A DNA stretch of 64,000 nucleotides from Geobacteraceae bacterium (GTDB taxonomy: Bacteria; Desulfobacterota; Desulfuromonadia; Geobacterales; Geobacteraceae), in the NCBI GenBank assembly GCA_024281055.1, contig JAMXLF010000098.1, positions 56,513 through 120,512 on the forward strand, written 5' to 3'. The notes below the pieces were generated by a model that saw only the letters and a list, made by a program, of their open reading frames with translations, was not told the origin of the DNA and did no database searches. How positions within the stretch are numbered: the stretch's first letter is position 1; each line of letters opens with the position of its first letter. Shown piece by piece: positions 7,814 through 17,367 of the stretch. The position numbers and the translations under genes were made by a program.

Positions 7814-8587
7814 ATGATCAGGCAACGAGTGAAGATTTTTCTTGCTATTCCACGGTTGATCCTCACTGGGCGTACGAATTTCGGCTATTGTCATGTCTGT
7901 CGGCGAAAAACCATCTTTCTGAAAACGGGTGACTGGCTTCGCGATCAGTACCTCTGCCCTATCTGCCATTCGATTCCTCGTCAGCGGGCGCTCCTTCGGG
8001 TGCTTGAATCTGAGTTCCCACAATGGCGTGATCTCCGAATGCATGAATCGTCGCCGTGCGGTCCTGCCTCAGAGATGATACGGCGGCAATGTCCAGGCTA
8101 TCTGGCAAGCCAATATTTTCCAGATTCCCCATCAGGTTCCAACCATGATGGCGTCAGGTGCGAGAATCTTGAAAAGATGTCTTTAAACGATGGGGAGTTT
8201 GATCTGATGATAACGCAGGATGTCTTTGAGCACGTTCTGCGGCCCGAGCTTGCATTTTCGGAGATTAGCAGGATCCTAAAGCCCGGTGGAGCTCATCTCT
8301 TCACAGTTCCCCTGTACCAGGGGCGAAAGACTGTCACTCGGGCAATAGCAATGCCGGATGGTGTCAAGTACCTGCAGGAACCGGTTTTCCACAGCAATCC
8401 CGTTGATGACGCAGGATCACTCGTCATTACCGACTGGGGAGACGATCTTTCGGACTATATTGCAACTGTCTGTGGCATGGAAACCGAAATATTTTCTGTC
8501 AATGATGCGAGTCTGGGAATTTGCGGCGAATTTCTTGAGGTTTTTCTCAGCAGAAAATCTACAACCTCAATGGAGAGTCCCTCTTGA
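7814..8587 (+). CDS. Methyltransferase type 11 with N-terminal zinc ribbon
   Basis: This 257-residue protein carries paired cysteines CHVC (about residues 26-29) and CPIC (about 46-49), forming a zinc-ribbon-like module, followed by a class I methyltransferase core. In place of a canonical motif I it has the divergent HESSPCGPASEMI, then the clear DLMITQDVFEHV and ISRILKPGGAHLFTVPL segments. GAGAGTG precedes the ATG. It overlaps the next gene by 4 bases, so the two are translationally coupled. It probably methylates a sugar or nucleotide-sugar during glycan assembly; the target cannot be stated. Confidence 0.75.
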   Translation: MIRQRVKIFLAIPRLILTGRTNFGYCHVCRRKTIFLKTGDWLRDQYLCPICHSIPRQRALLRVLESEFPQWRDLRMHESSPCGPASEMIRRQCPGYLASQYFPDSPSGSNHDGVRCENLEKMSLNDGEFDLMITQDVFEHVLRPELAFSEISRILKPGGAHLFTVPLYQGRKTVTRAIAMPDGVKYLQEPVFHSNPVDDAGSLVITDWGDDLSDYIATVCGMETEIFSVNDASLGICGEFLEVFLSRKSTTSMESPS

Positions 8588-9699
8588 GAGTCATCAGTTT
8601 TTATCTGCCCCAATTCCATCCCATCCCCGAAAATGACGCTTGGTGGGGCAAGGGGTTTACCGAATGGACCAATGTCGCGAAGGCAAAACCGCTTTTCAAG
8701 GGGCACCATCAGCCGCAAGTACCTGCCGATCTTGGCTTCTACGATCTGAGGCTGGAAGAAACGCGGGTCGCCCAGGCTGAATTGGCAAGGGAACACGGCA
8801 TCGGAGGATTCTGTTACTACCATTACTGGTTTAACGGGAAGATGCTGCTGGAGCGCCCTTTCAATGAGGTGCTGGCGTCCGGAAGGCCCGATTTCCCCTT
8901 CTGTCTTTGCTGGGCGAATGAAAACTGGAGCCGGCGATGGGATGGGCTGGAGCAGGAGGTACTGACCGAGCAGAATTACGAGAGATATGATCCTGCCCAG
9001 CATATGCAGTGGTTAACTCAGGCATTCAAAGACCCACGATATATAAGGGTTGCCGGAAAGCCTTTGTTCCTCCTTTATTGGGCTGACCACATCCCCGATA
9101 TTGCCGGTGTGGTAAAGGTTTGGAGACAAGAGGCACGAAGAATCCTTCAGACCGACATATACGTCTGTGCGGTAAAAAGCCACCGATTCGGACTGACCGA
9201 TGAAGAAACAATCTCTGTCGGGTTCGATGCCTTGGTCAATTTCCATCCGCACCCGAAATTGTTTCCCAGGCCCGACAAAGCCAGAATCCGCCGGTTTTTC
9301 AATAAGCGGATGAACTCTTTTTTCCGGTTGTTCGGGCTTGACGCTCTAAGGTGGTTTCCGATATACAGCCACTATGACTATCGTAAATATGTAGCCAACG
9401 TGCTTTCACAGCCTGGCGGCACGGTGAAGCAATTCCCCTGCGTTTTCCCCAGTTGGGACAATACTGCGAGGAAAAAAAGCGATGCCGCCATAATCCAAAA
9501 TTCAGATCCAGATCTCTTCGAAAAATGGCTTAGCTATTCGATAAGGTCTGTTGAACAGTATGAACGAGAGGAGCAACTTGTCTTCGTGAATGCTTGGAAT
9601 GAATGGGCGGAAGGGTGCCATCTTGAGCCCGACCTGAAGAATGGAACGAAATTTCTGGAAGCATTAAGAAAAGCTCTGGCTTATTCAATTACGACATGA
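8584..9699 (+). CDS. WbsX-type glycan enzyme (GH99-like fold)
   Basis: This 371-residue protein matches the WbsX family: WWGKGFTEWTNVAKAKPLF near the start, FCYYHYWFNGKMLLE, CWANENWSRRWDG and the C-terminal NAWNEWAEGCHLEPD. Members occur in O-antigen clusters and are annotated as glycosyltransferases, but their fold resembles glycoside hydrolase family 99, so whether this protein makes or cuts a bond is unsettled. It begins with TTG at 8584, overlapping the TGA of the methyltransferase, with GGAGAG upstream, and it overlaps the next gene by 4 bases. Confidence 0.85.
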   Translation: MRVISFYLPQFHPIPENDAWWGKGFTEWTNVAKAKPLFKGHHQPQVPADLGFYDLRLEETRVAQAELAREHGIGGFCYYHYWFNGKMLLERPFNEVLASGRPDFPFCLCWANENWSRRWDGLEQEVLTEQNYERYDPAQHMQWLTQAFKDPRYIRVAGKPLFLLYWADHIPDIAGVVKVWRQEARRILQTDIYVCAVKSHRFGLTDEETISVGFDALVNFHPHPKLFPRPDKARIRRFFNKRMNSFFRLFGLDALRWFPIYSHYDYRKYVANVLSQPGGTVKQFPCVFPSWDNTARKKSDAAIIQNSDPDLFEKWLSYSIRSVEQYEREEQLVFVNAWNEWAEGCHLEPDLKNGTKFLEALRKALAYSITT

Positions 9700-10589
9700 C
9701 GAAATCGGTTTATGTCATCATTCTCAACTGGAACGGCTGGCAAGACACCATAGAATGTGTCGAATCGTGCCGCAGGCTGACGTATCCTAACCTCCACATC
9801 CTGCTCGTGGACAACGGCTCGATCGACGGTTCCGAAGCGATCCTGCGGGAACGCCTTCCGGACATCGAACTGATCCAGACCGGCGCGAACCTGGGCTTTG
9901 CCGGCGGTAACAACGCCGGTATCCGCCACGCCCTCGACCAGGGGGCGGGCTATGTCTGGCTCCTCAACAACGACACGGTGGTGGAGCCGCATGCCCTTTC
10001 CGAACTCGTTCGCGTGGCAGAGAGCGACAACCGGATCGGGATGGTGGGGAGCAAGATCTTTTATTACGGCACTTCAAACGTGCTTTGGTATGCCGGGGCC
10101 GTGCTTGAGCCGGACAATCTGCACGGCATGCACCATCTGGGACTCAAGGAAGAAGATCGCGGCCAGTTTGACAAGGTTTCGGAAACCGGCTTCGTAACCG
10201 GGTGCAGTCTCCTTGCAACGAAAGGGATGATCGAAGAGACTGGCTTGATGGACGAACGCTTTTTTCTGTATTTCGAAGATTCGGATTGGAACATGAGGGC
10301 AAAAAAAAGAGGCTGGAAGCTGGCGTATTGTCCAGCCTCGGTTGTCTATCACAAGGTATCGTTGAGCGTGGGGGGCGCCGCATCTCCGCTCATGGTTTAT
10401 TATTATGCGAGAAATTTCCTGTACTTTGTCAAGAACAACTATCCTGACAGTATTCTCTTGAATTTTGCGGTCAATTTCTATGAGCATGTTCTGGTCAATG
10501 TCAAGAAGATGCGATTTGCGTGTGCGCGAATGGCGTTGCACGGCATATTGGATTACATGAGAGGAAAAACCGGCGCTTATCGTGTATAA
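9696..10589 (+). CDS. Glycosyltransferase family 2 (rhamnosyltransferase-like)
   Basis: This 297-residue GT2 has VIILNWNGWQDTIECVESC, then LVDNGSIDGSEAIL, LGFAGGNNAGIRHAL and WLLNNDTVV, where NND is the metal-binding triplet. FFLYFEDSDWNMRAKKRGW further on is typical of the rhamnosyltransferase-like GT2 group. It starts at an ATGA overlap with the WbsX gene. It is expected to add a sugar, possibly rhamnose, on the cytoplasmic face of the membrane; donor specificity is inference only. Confidence 0.87.
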   Translation: MTKSVYVIILNWNGWQDTIECVESCRRLTYPNLHILLVDNGSIDGSEAILRERLPDIELIQTGANLGFAGGNNAGIRHALDQGAGYVWLLNNDTVVEPHALSELVRVAESDNRIGMVGSKIFYYGTSNVLWYAGAVLEPDNLHGMHHLGLKEEDRGQFDKVSETGFVTGCSLLATKGMIEETGLMDERFFLYFEDSDWNMRAKKRGWKLAYCPASVVYHKVSLSVGGAASPLMVYYYARNFLYFVKNNYPDSILLNFAVNFYEHVLVNVKKMRFACARMALHGILDYMRGKTGAYRV

Positions 10590-10611
10590 TCGCCGGCAGG
10601 TTCAGGTTCCT

Positions 10612-11436
10612 ATGACCGCTGTCCCTTCAAGCCCCAAGATATATACGTACCTGAATCTGTCCGCCCAGCAGAGCCACATGTGGAGCAGCAGGCAGATAGA
10701 GGACGAGGTTGCGCTATGCGACCGGCGGAATCTTCTCGCTGTGTTTCACAGATTTTTGTCGGATGACCAACGGATTCTCGAAGCCGGTTGCGGCTTGTGC
10801 GCCTGGCTGATCAGGTTGAACCAGTTCGGCTATCGCGTGGAGGGGATCGATTTCGATCCCCTGGTGGTGAAAAGGGTTAAAGAATTCAACCCCGAATTGG
10901 ACGTTGCCGTGAAGGATGTGGTGGATACTCATTACGACTCGGAGGCTTTTGACGGGTATATAAGCCTGGGGGTGGTCGAACATTTTGAAACAGGGCCGCA
11001 GGGAGCGCTCGCCGAGGCATTCAGAATTCTGCGACCGGGCGGGACAATGATTTTGACGGTCCCCTTTAACAATATGTTCAGGAGGCTTCTCTATAACCAG
11101 CTGCGAAAAGTGTTCATGCTTCTGCTCAAACTGAAAAAGAAGCCGGTTTTCTTTGCGGAATACAGGTTCGATAGCGCCGAAATCCTCAACTATGTGAGAA
11201 CGGCACAGTTCGAGGTCATCGAAACCGGCTATGACGATTTCTCGGCCCGTTCCGAGTCGTTGGGCCTTTGGACTGACTGGCCCTTCCTGAGGTCGGAAGG
11301 ACAGTTCAAGCTGAATCCGGTAGGCCGGCTGATAGCTCTCTGCGCTCCCAAACGGCTTCATGCGAGCGGTATGTATGTCGTTGCGCGCAAACCCGCCATT
11401 GGCGCAAGCTCACCTCATAGTCGAGTTGAATTGTGA
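10612..11436 (+). CDS. Class I SAM-dependent methyltransferase
   Basis: This protein is about 274 residues with motif I ILEAGCGLCAWLIRLNQFG, acidic motif VEGIDFD, and VVEHFETGPQGALAEA followed by ILRPGGTMILTVPF. It is related to methyltransferases of glycan clusters. ATG 10612 is preferred over GTG 10582 because AGGTTC lies at useful spacing and the longer form overlaps the previous gene with no ribosome site; this choice is uncertain. It is coupled to the next gene by a GTGA overlap at 11433. The substrate is unknown. Confidence 0.8.
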   Translation: MTAVPSSPKIYTYLNLSAQQSHMWSSRQIEDEVALCDRRNLLAVFHRFLSDDQRILEAGCGLCAWLIRLNQFGYRVEGIDFDPLVVKRVKEFNPELDVAVKDVVDTHYDSEAFDGYISLGVVEHFETGPQGALAEAFRILRPGGTMILTVPFNNMFRRLLYNQLRKVFMLLLKLKKKPVFFAEYRFDSAEILNYVRTAQFEVIETGYDDFSARSESLGLWTDWPFLRSEGQFKLNPVGRLIALCAPKRLHASGMYVVARKPAIGASSPHSRVEL

Positions 11437-12656
11437 AACTTTTGTTCGTGACACCTTTCCCGGCAATCCCTGGCACGAGCGGCGGCGCTACGGCGGTATT
11501 CAACCTGATACGCCACCTGTCCCGGCAGCATGAGATAATCTGCCTCACCTTTGCCCGCAGGGAGGACCATATTCACTTGGCGAAGTTGTCTCCTTACTGC
11601 AGTGAGCTGATAGCAGTGCCTTTCCCGGGCGGAGCAGGGGTTTCAGCCCTTGAAAAGTTCTTGTATGGTGTCCGACGGGCGTGGCATAATATTTTGTCGC
11701 ACCTTACCGCAACGCCGGTTTTGGTGTTGAAAGTCCGGAACCGACCGATGGCCGCGGCGATGCGCGACGCTATCGAGCGTTTCCGGCCGGACGTGGTCCA
11801 TTTCTGTTTCTCCCAGATGGCCCAGTATTACGTCCAGTGCCCTGGGGTGCCGGCGGTGATGGACACCCAGGACGTGGCGGCGGTTTCCGCGTACCGTCGG
11901 ATTACGAACGCCGGCAACCCGTTGGCGAAAGCATACTTTTTTCTCCAATGGTTGTTCTGGCTCCGATACGAGACCACCTATTACCCCCGGTTCGGCAAGG
12001 TGTTGACGTTGACCCGGCAGGATGCGGCTGCCCTGATGGTGTTCTCCCCCGCACTGGACATCTACGCCGATGCGACCGGCGTCGATATCCCTGAAAAACC
12101 GTCGGAGAATACGGGCCCCCGACAAAGAATCGGTTTTCTTGCCAACTTCAGCCACCATCCCAATCTGGACGCGGCCCTTTTCTTCGTCAGGGAGATATTT
12201 CCCTTGATCCGGAAAGAGGTCGCGGATGCCGAGTTTGTGGTGGCGGGAAAGAACCCTCCGGCCGACCTGCGGGCGGCGGCAGGTGACGGGATCCGGCTGG
12301 CGGGCTTTGTCGACGAAGTGGCGGGGTTCTATGCCGGCATGGATGTGGTGGTTGCTCCACTCCGGAGCGGCGGGGGGGTTAAGATCAAAGTACTTGAGGC
12401 TATGGCAAGCGCAAGGCCGGTGGTCGCCACGGCAATCGGTGCCGAGGGAATTGCCGGGCCGGATGACCAGGCTCTGCTGGTGGCCGATGATCCGGTCTCT
12501 TTTGCTGCCGCCGTTGTCTCTCTTTTGCGGGACGCAGGACAGAGGCAGGCACTGGGGAGGCGCGGCCGGGAGTTGGTCGAGCGGCGGTTCTCCTGGCACA
12601 GGGTCACCGAAGACCTGGGGCAGATATATGCCGATCTTGCGCGGGGATCGCGGTGA
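11433..12656 (+). CDS. Glycosyltransferase family 4
   Basis: This 407-residue GT-B enzyme has an N-terminal acceptor domain with the glycine-rich loop TPFPAIPGTSGGATAVFNL. Its C-terminal donor domain has IGFLANFSHHPN, the AGFVDEVAGFYAGMDVVVAP segment, and a GGGVKIKVLEAMASARPVVA loop that includes the conserved glutamate. It starts with GTG in a four-base overlap with the preceding methyltransferase and ends in a GTGA overlap with the next GT2, so the three form one translational unit. Confidence 0.87.
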   Translation: MKLLFVTPFPAIPGTSGGATAVFNLIRHLSRQHEIICLTFARREDHIHLAKLSPYCSELIAVPFPGGAGVSALEKFLYGVRRAWHNILSHLTATPVLVLKVRNRPMAAAMRDAIERFRPDVVHFCFSQMAQYYVQCPGVPAVMDTQDVAAVSAYRRITNAGNPLAKAYFFLQWLFWLRYETTYYPRFGKVLTLTRQDAAALMVFSPALDIYADATGVDIPEKPSENTGPRQRIGFLANFSHHPNLDAALFFVREIFPLIRKEVADAEFVVAGKNPPADLRAAAGDGIRLAGFVDEVAGFYAGMDVVVAPLRSGGGVKIKVLEAMASARPVVATAIGAEGIAGPDDQALLVADDPVSFAAAVVSLLRDAGQRQALGRRGRELVERRFSWHRVTEDLGQIYADLARGSR

Positions 12657-13624
12657 AGGCCACCGTCATCGTTCTCACGTGGAACGGTAAGAGATTCCTG
12701 CCCGGCTGCCTCGATTCCCTGGGGTCTCAGACATACCGGGACTTCGAAGTGGTTCTCGTTGACAACGGCTCAACAGACGGTTCGGCGGATTTCGTGCGGG
12801 AGCGCTATCCATGGGTGCGGCTGGTGGCGTTACCCGAAAATGCGGGCTTTGCCGGGGGGAACAACCAGGGGCTGGCGCATGCTGCCGGCGAGTTCATCGT
12901 TACCCTCAACAACGACACCGTGGCGAACCCCGATTTCCTGGCCGAACTGGTCGGGGCCGCGGAGCGCGAGCCCGATGCGGGGATGGTCGCGGCGCTGCTG
13001 GTGAATTTCTACGATCCCGGCCGCATCGATGTCGCCGGGATCGCCCCGGGTTTCGACGGGCTCTGCTACTGCCTCGGCCATGGAGAGCCCGCGGGGCCCC
13101 CCTGGGACGAGCCGAGGGAGGTCTTCGGCCCGTCAGCTGGTGCGGCACTGTACCGCCGAAGCATGCTCGACGAGGTGGGCTTTTTCGATCCGGCGTTCTT
13201 TGCCTACGCGGAGGACGTCGATCTGGCCTGGCGTGGACGGCTTGCCGGCTGGCGGTGTGTGACGGCCCCGAGCGCCATTGTCCGCCATGTCCATTCGGCT
13301 ACGAGCGGTACGGAAAGCCCGTTCACCATCTACCACATCCATCGCAACAAGTGGTACGTGCTTCTGAAGAACTGGCCGGCTCGCCTCCTGGTAAGGCACT
13401 TCCCCCGGATTCTGCTGGCGGATATGGCCGCATTCGCCCTGGCGCTGCTGAAAGGGCGCGGTGGCGCGGCGTTTCGCGCCAGATGCGCCGTGCTTGCGGC
13501 GCTGCCGCGGCTTTTGGCGAAACGCCGGGAGCGGGGAGGAAGGGGAGCCCCCATGGCTCCGGAACATTTATTTGTCCGCGGCGTTTCGCTCGCGGCACTG
13601 AAACGGAAGCTGGGACTGAAATAA
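12653..13624 (+). CDS. Glycosyltransferase family 2 (rhamnosyltransferase-like)
   Basis: This 323-residue enzyme has VIVLTWNGKRFLPGCLDSL, LVDNGSTDGSADFV, FAGGNNQGLAHAAG and TLNNDTVANPDFL (metal-binding NND), then FAYAEDVDLAWRGRLAGW. It is close in pattern to the GT2 at 9696 but much richer in G+C, as is all of 11400-17300. The GTG start overlaps the previous stop. A basic C-terminal stretch of about 60 residues may sit at the membrane. It likely acts in the same glycan pathway. Confidence 0.87.
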   Translation: MKATVIVLTWNGKRFLPGCLDSLGSQTYRDFEVVLVDNGSTDGSADFVRERYPWVRLVALPENAGFAGGNNQGLAHAAGEFIVTLNNDTVANPDFLAELVGAAEREPDAGMVAALLVNFYDPGRIDVAGIAPGFDGLCYCLGHGEPAGPPWDEPREVFGPSAGAALYRRSMLDEVGFFDPAFFAYAEDVDLAWRGRLAGWRCVTAPSAIVRHVHSATSGTESPFTIYHIHRNKWYVLLKNWPARLLVRHFPRILLADMAAFALALLKGRGGAAFRARCAVLAALPRLLAKRRERGGRGAPMAPEHLFVRGVSLAALKRKLGLK

Positions 13625-13667
13625 CCCTTGTCGGTCCTTCACCGGAAAGTTGAGGAAGTCTGCATCA

Positions 13668-14837
13668 ATGGCAACTGTCGCAACCGCACATAACATGACG
13701 GGGGAAAAGCGCGTCCTATACCTCGTTGACAAGTCCGGGTTCGGCGGTGTCCAGACGATTGCCTATACGCTTATGCGCCATGTCGTCGACGAACGGATCG
13801 GGATCGTGTTCTTTTTCCTGAGAAATATCAATGACCGGTTCAACATGGAAGATATCAGGGAATCCAACGTGTTCTATTCACGAGCGAAGCGCCGCTACAG
13901 TCTGCGCCCGTTCTTCGAGCTTCTCCGCATTATCCGGGAGAAGAAGATTTCGGTTCTTCATCTCAATGGCAACAAATCCATCATCCTCGGCCTGGTGGTG
14001 AAAAGGCTGTTCCACCCGGAGTTGAAGATCATTGCCCACGAGCATGGCGGGGTATTCGACTACACCCGCTGGTTTGCCGCTTTCCTGAAGTTTTTCCGCC
14101 GGCACTTCAACCTCTTCATCACGATCTCGAATTACCGGAAAAACTTTCTGGTCGAGCGTTGCCGCGTTGATCCTGCATCCATACGGGTGCTCGACAATTT
14201 CGTCGATCCGGCACGCCTGGCCTCCGGCATCTCCGGGGATGGACGCCCTGTTCACGGTGGACAGGGGAAAGGCATGCCCTTTGTCATCGGGTATGTGGGC
14301 GGACTCAGCAGGATCAAGGGGTGTGATGTACTGATCCGGGCCATTCCCCTGCTGCGGGAGCGGATGGGCAGTTTCCGGGTGGTGATTGCCGGGGATGGGC
14401 CGGCACGGGCGGAACTCGATGAGCTCGTAACGACGCTCGGGGTGCGGGATATCGTTTCCTTTCTCGGGTTCGTCGATCCGCCGGGCAACGCGTATGCCCG
14501 GTTCGACATGATGGTGATCCCTTCGCGCTCCGAGGAGGGGCCGATCTGCCTGTACGAGGCGTGGATGATGGGACTGCCGGTCGTGGCGAGCAATGCGCCG
14601 GTGCTGAACGAACGCATCAGGGATGGCGAGACGGGATTATTCTTCCAGTCCGATGACCACCGCGACTTGGCGGAAAAGATTCTGTCGGTCTGCCACAACC
14701 CCGGCGTGGCCGCGCATATCAGGGAGGGAGGCTTACGGGAAGCCGCCCGTCATACGGTGGAGCAGTATCTGGAGAATTTGCGCGCGGTCTACCGCTCTCT
14801 ATGCGCCGGGCCGACCGGAAACGGGATGGCGCACTAA
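13668..14837 (+). CDS. Glycosyltransferase family 4
   Basis: This 389-residue GT-B enzyme has an N-terminal KSGFGGVQTIAYTLM glycine loop, then IAHEHGG and the donor domain with FVIGYVGGLSRIKGCDVLI and RSEEGPICLYEAWMMGLP, which contains the conserved glutamates. ATG 13668 has GAGGAAG about 10 bases upstream; a TTG at 13650 is in frame but lies before that site. It is followed after 28 bases by the large YfhO-type membrane protein. It is expected to transfer a sugar to a lipid-linked acceptor. Confidence 0.86.
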   Translation: MATVATAHNMTGEKRVLYLVDKSGFGGVQTIAYTLMRHVVDERIGIVFFFLRNINDRFNMEDIRESNVFYSRAKRRYSLRPFFELLRIIREKKISVLHLNGNKSIILGLVVKRLFHPELKIIAHEHGGVFDYTRWFAAFLKFFRRHFNLFITISNYRKNFLVERCRVDPASIRVLDNFVDPARLASGISGDGRPVHGGQGKGMPFVIGYVGGLSRIKGCDVLIRAIPLLRERMGSFRVVIAGDGPARAELDELVTTLGVRDIVSFLGFVDPPGNAYARFDMMVIPSRSEEGPICLYEAWMMGLPVVASNAPVLNERIRDGETGLFFQSDDHRDLAEKILSVCHNPGVAAHIREGGLREAARHTVEQYLENLRAVYRSLCAGPTGNGMAH

Positions 14838-14865
14838 TCGATACGCGAAGACAATCGGAGGGTAC

Positions 14866-17343
14866 ATGACGGGCAATAACCGACCGCTGCGTGAGCAGAA
14901 CTGGTTCTGGATCACCTTGATGGCGGTCATGCTGATAGGGCTTTTCAGCCAGATGCTGTTTACCGACAAGATCATCCGCGCGTCTGACGTCATTACCCAG
15001 CTCATCTGGAACGTGAAGGCGGTGAAGGAGCAGTCCCTGCTGGACTATATCCGGTCGTTTTCCGGGATCTTCCGCGCAGACTGGGATCCGTTGAGCGACG
15101 GCGGGCGAACCCTCGAGGGAGGGTGGAACGCGATCAACCTGCTGTTTCACCGCTACCTCATTCAGCATTTTTTCCCTTTTCCCGCGAGCATCGCCTGGCT
15201 TGCTGTGCTCGCCATGTGCTGGGGGGCGGCCGGAACCTTCCTCTATTGCCGGCTGATCGGCGTCGGCCGTTTCGGGGCCTTTACCGCCGGTCTTCTCTAT
15301 GTGCTCTGCACGGAGAACGCCTCCCTCATCAACGCGGGTCACATCCAGAAGCTGGAGGCGATCTGCTGGTTCCCCTGGGTATTCCTCTTCCTGGAGAAGG
15401 CGCTGCGAAGCGGGCGCTTCTACCATTACGCCCTGACGGCCCTGATTCTTGCCATTCAATTCTTTCACATGCACTGGCAGATATCCTTCTATACCTGTCT
15501 TGCGGCGGGGCTTTACTGGTGCTGGCATGCGGGCGGAAGATACCTGGCGGGAAAGAGCGGCTACGCACAGCCGCTGCGCAAGGACGTGCTTCTTGCGGCG
15601 GCCATGGTCCTTCTCTTCTTCACGACCATCGCCATGTCCTTTGCCCCCCTGGTGAGCTGGTCGCAGCAGTCGGAACGGGGCAATGCCGCTACGACGACCG
15701 CCGCGCCGGCTGGGGGAAGCGAGTCCCGCGCGAAAAAGGGGATCGGTTTTGAGGAGGGGATGAGCTGGTCGCTCCCCCCCGAGGAGATCCTGACCTATTT
15801 CGTGCCGGGGCTTGTCGGTTACTCGCGCCAGGAGGGTGGCGACGTACCTGGCCCCGGGGATGTCTACTACTGGGGACGGATGCGCTTTACCCAGACCGGC
15901 GACTACCTGGGACTCCTCCCCTGGTTCCTGCTCCCCCTGCCGCTCATCTTCCGGCGGGACCGGTACACCTGGTTTTTTACCTTCCTCATGGCCGCCACCC
16001 TCGTCATGGCCCTGGGGAAGTACACATTCGTCTACCGGTTCATGTTCGAGTATCTCCCCGCCTTCTCCAAGTTCCGGGTGCCGAAGATGATCCTGTTCCT
16101 CTTCGCCTTCGGAGCGGCGGTGCTCGCGGGCCGGGGGGCGGACCTGCTGGAGAGCGAGATAGCGGAGCGGAAAAAAGTGAACCTGTGGCTCTGTGGTGTG
16201 GCCCTGTTCGTGGCCGCCATCGGTGCGTTCTGGATTGTGCTTCGTGGGGGAGCGGGCTGGCTCGCGGAGCATGCCGGGGAGTATATCGCCACCCCTACCC
16301 GCTACCAGCAGAACGGCGGCGAACTTGCCCAACAGCGGTACGACTTCATGCTCCGGGAAACCGCCATCGCCTTCGGTGTCGCCTCCCTCTACATGACCGT
16401 CTTCTTCGCGTGGTTCAGGAGGTGGCTGCCGGCAAAGGTGGTTCTGCCGCTGCTCGTCGTCCTGCTCATTGGAGACCTCTGGCGAGTGAACAGCCACTTT
16501 TTCGTCGTAACGACTCCCCCGACCGTCAACAGCAAGGCGGCGAAGAATGATATCGTCCGGTTTCTCGAGCCGCGCATCGACCACTACCGGATGCAGCCGC
16601 TCAACGAGGAGAACGCCCACTATTACGCGGATTACGGGTTTGCCAATATTTCGGCCTATGTCACCATCAGTGAGAGGCGCTACAAGGAGTTCCTGGACGG
16701 CTTCGCCCTGACGAGCGCGATGCCGGACCTCGTGAACCTCAAGTACCTGCTCATGCCCGCCGGCGAGTTCGAGGCGCAGAAGGAGGCTTTGTCAGCCAAG
16801 TACACCCCGGTCTTCACCTCTTCCAACGGTTCGGTGGTCCTGGAGAACAGGACGGTCCTGCCAAAGGCGTGGGTCGTCCCGTCGGTGGTGGAGGTGGGCG
16901 ACCCGCAGCAACAGCTTGCCATCATGCAGGCCGATCCCAACTTCAACCCCGCCAGGGTCGCCATCGTCGAAACCCCGCCGCCGCTTCCCCTTGCTCCCTA
17001 CGGGCAGGTGGCCACAGCGGGAAATGCCCGGGTGGCGACCTATACGCCGAACCGGATCACGGTGACGGCGACCGCGGACGTCAATTCCCTGCTGGTTATC
17101 GGCGAGAAGTACTACCGGTGGTGGTATGCGACGGTTGACGGGAAGTCGACGGAGATCTATCCGGTCGACCACATCCTGCGGGGCGTTTACCTTACACCGG
17201 GCGAGCACCGGGTGGAGTTCACCTTCGACCCGCTCCCCTTCAAGGTGGGCAAGTACCTCACCCTGGCGTCGTTCGCCTTCTTCGCGGTGATGCTCGGGCG
17301 TGAGGCGTGGTTGAGGCGCATGAAGGAGAAAGGCTCATTGTGA
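14866..17343 (+). CDS. YfhO-family GT-C-like membrane protein
   Basis: This 825-residue protein has about 12 membrane segments and a long extracytoplasmic C-terminal part, and it fits the YfhO group. An early acidic site (FTDKIIRASDVITQ), the GHIQKLEAICWFPW segment and the C-terminal VIGEKYYRWWYATVDGK and LTPGEHRVEFTF blocks are typical. Such proteins are thought to transfer sugars from undecaprenyl-phosphate carriers outside the membrane. ATG 14866 has GGAGGG just upstream. Its TGA stop is the first TGA of a GTGAATR heptad array. It may act with the polyprenyl-phosphate glycosyltransferases at 18088 and 20559. Confidence 0.85.
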   Translation: MTGNNRPLREQNWFWITLMAVMLIGLFSQMLFTDKIIRASDVITQLIWNVKAVKEQSLLDYIRSFSGIFRADWDPLSDGGRTLEGGWNAINLLFHRYLIQHFFPFPASIAWLAVLAMCWGAAGTFLYCRLIGVGRFGAFTAGLLYVLCTENASLINAGHIQKLEAICWFPWVFLFLEKALRSGRFYHYALTALILAIQFFHMHWQISFYTCLAAGLYWCWHAGGRYLAGKSGYAQPLRKDVLLAAAMVLLFFTTIAMSFAPLVSWSQQSERGNAATTTAAPAGGSESRAKKGIGFEEGMSWSLPPEEILTYFVPGLVGYSRQEGGDVPGPGDVYYWGRMRFTQTGDYLGLLPWFLLPLPLIFRRDRYTWFFTFLMAATLVMALGKYTFVYRFMFEYLPAFSKFRVPKMILFLFAFGAAVLAGRGADLLESEIAERKKVNLWLCGVALFVAAIGAFWIVLRGGAGWLAEHAGEYIATPTRYQQNGGELAQQRYDFMLRETAIAFGVASLYMTVFFAWFRRWLPAKVVLPLLVVLLIGDLWRVNSHFFVVTTPPTVNSKAAKNDIVRFLEPRIDHYRMQPLNEENAHYYADYGFANISAYVTISERRYKEFLDGFALTSAMPDLVNLKYLLMPAGEFEAQKEALSAKYTPVFTSSNGSVVLENRTVLPKAWVVPSVVEVGDPQQQLAIMQADPNFNPARVAIVETPPPLPLAPYGQVATAGNARVATYTPNRITVTATADVNSLLVIGEKYYRWWYATVDGKSTEIYPVDHILRGVYLTPGEHRVEFTFDPLPFKVGKYLTLASFAFFAVMLGREAWLRRMKEKGSL

Positions 17344-17367
17344 ATGGTGAATAGTGAATGGTGAAAA
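17340..17367. repeat. GTGAATR heptad array (four units)
   Basis: Units GTGAATG, GTGAATA, GTGAATG and GTGAAAA run in exact 7-base phase. The first gives the TGA stop of the YfhO gene. GGTGA at 17346 followed seven bases later by ATG at 17358 gives the only ribosome site and start for the next gene. The same 20-base core occurs at 28477. Confidence 0.8.

Noticed and set aside
14719..16620. Open frame of 633 codons on the minus strand across the YfhO gene
   Set aside because: It is a GC-rich shadow frame with no domain signatures, and the plus-strand protein has clear membrane and YfhO features.
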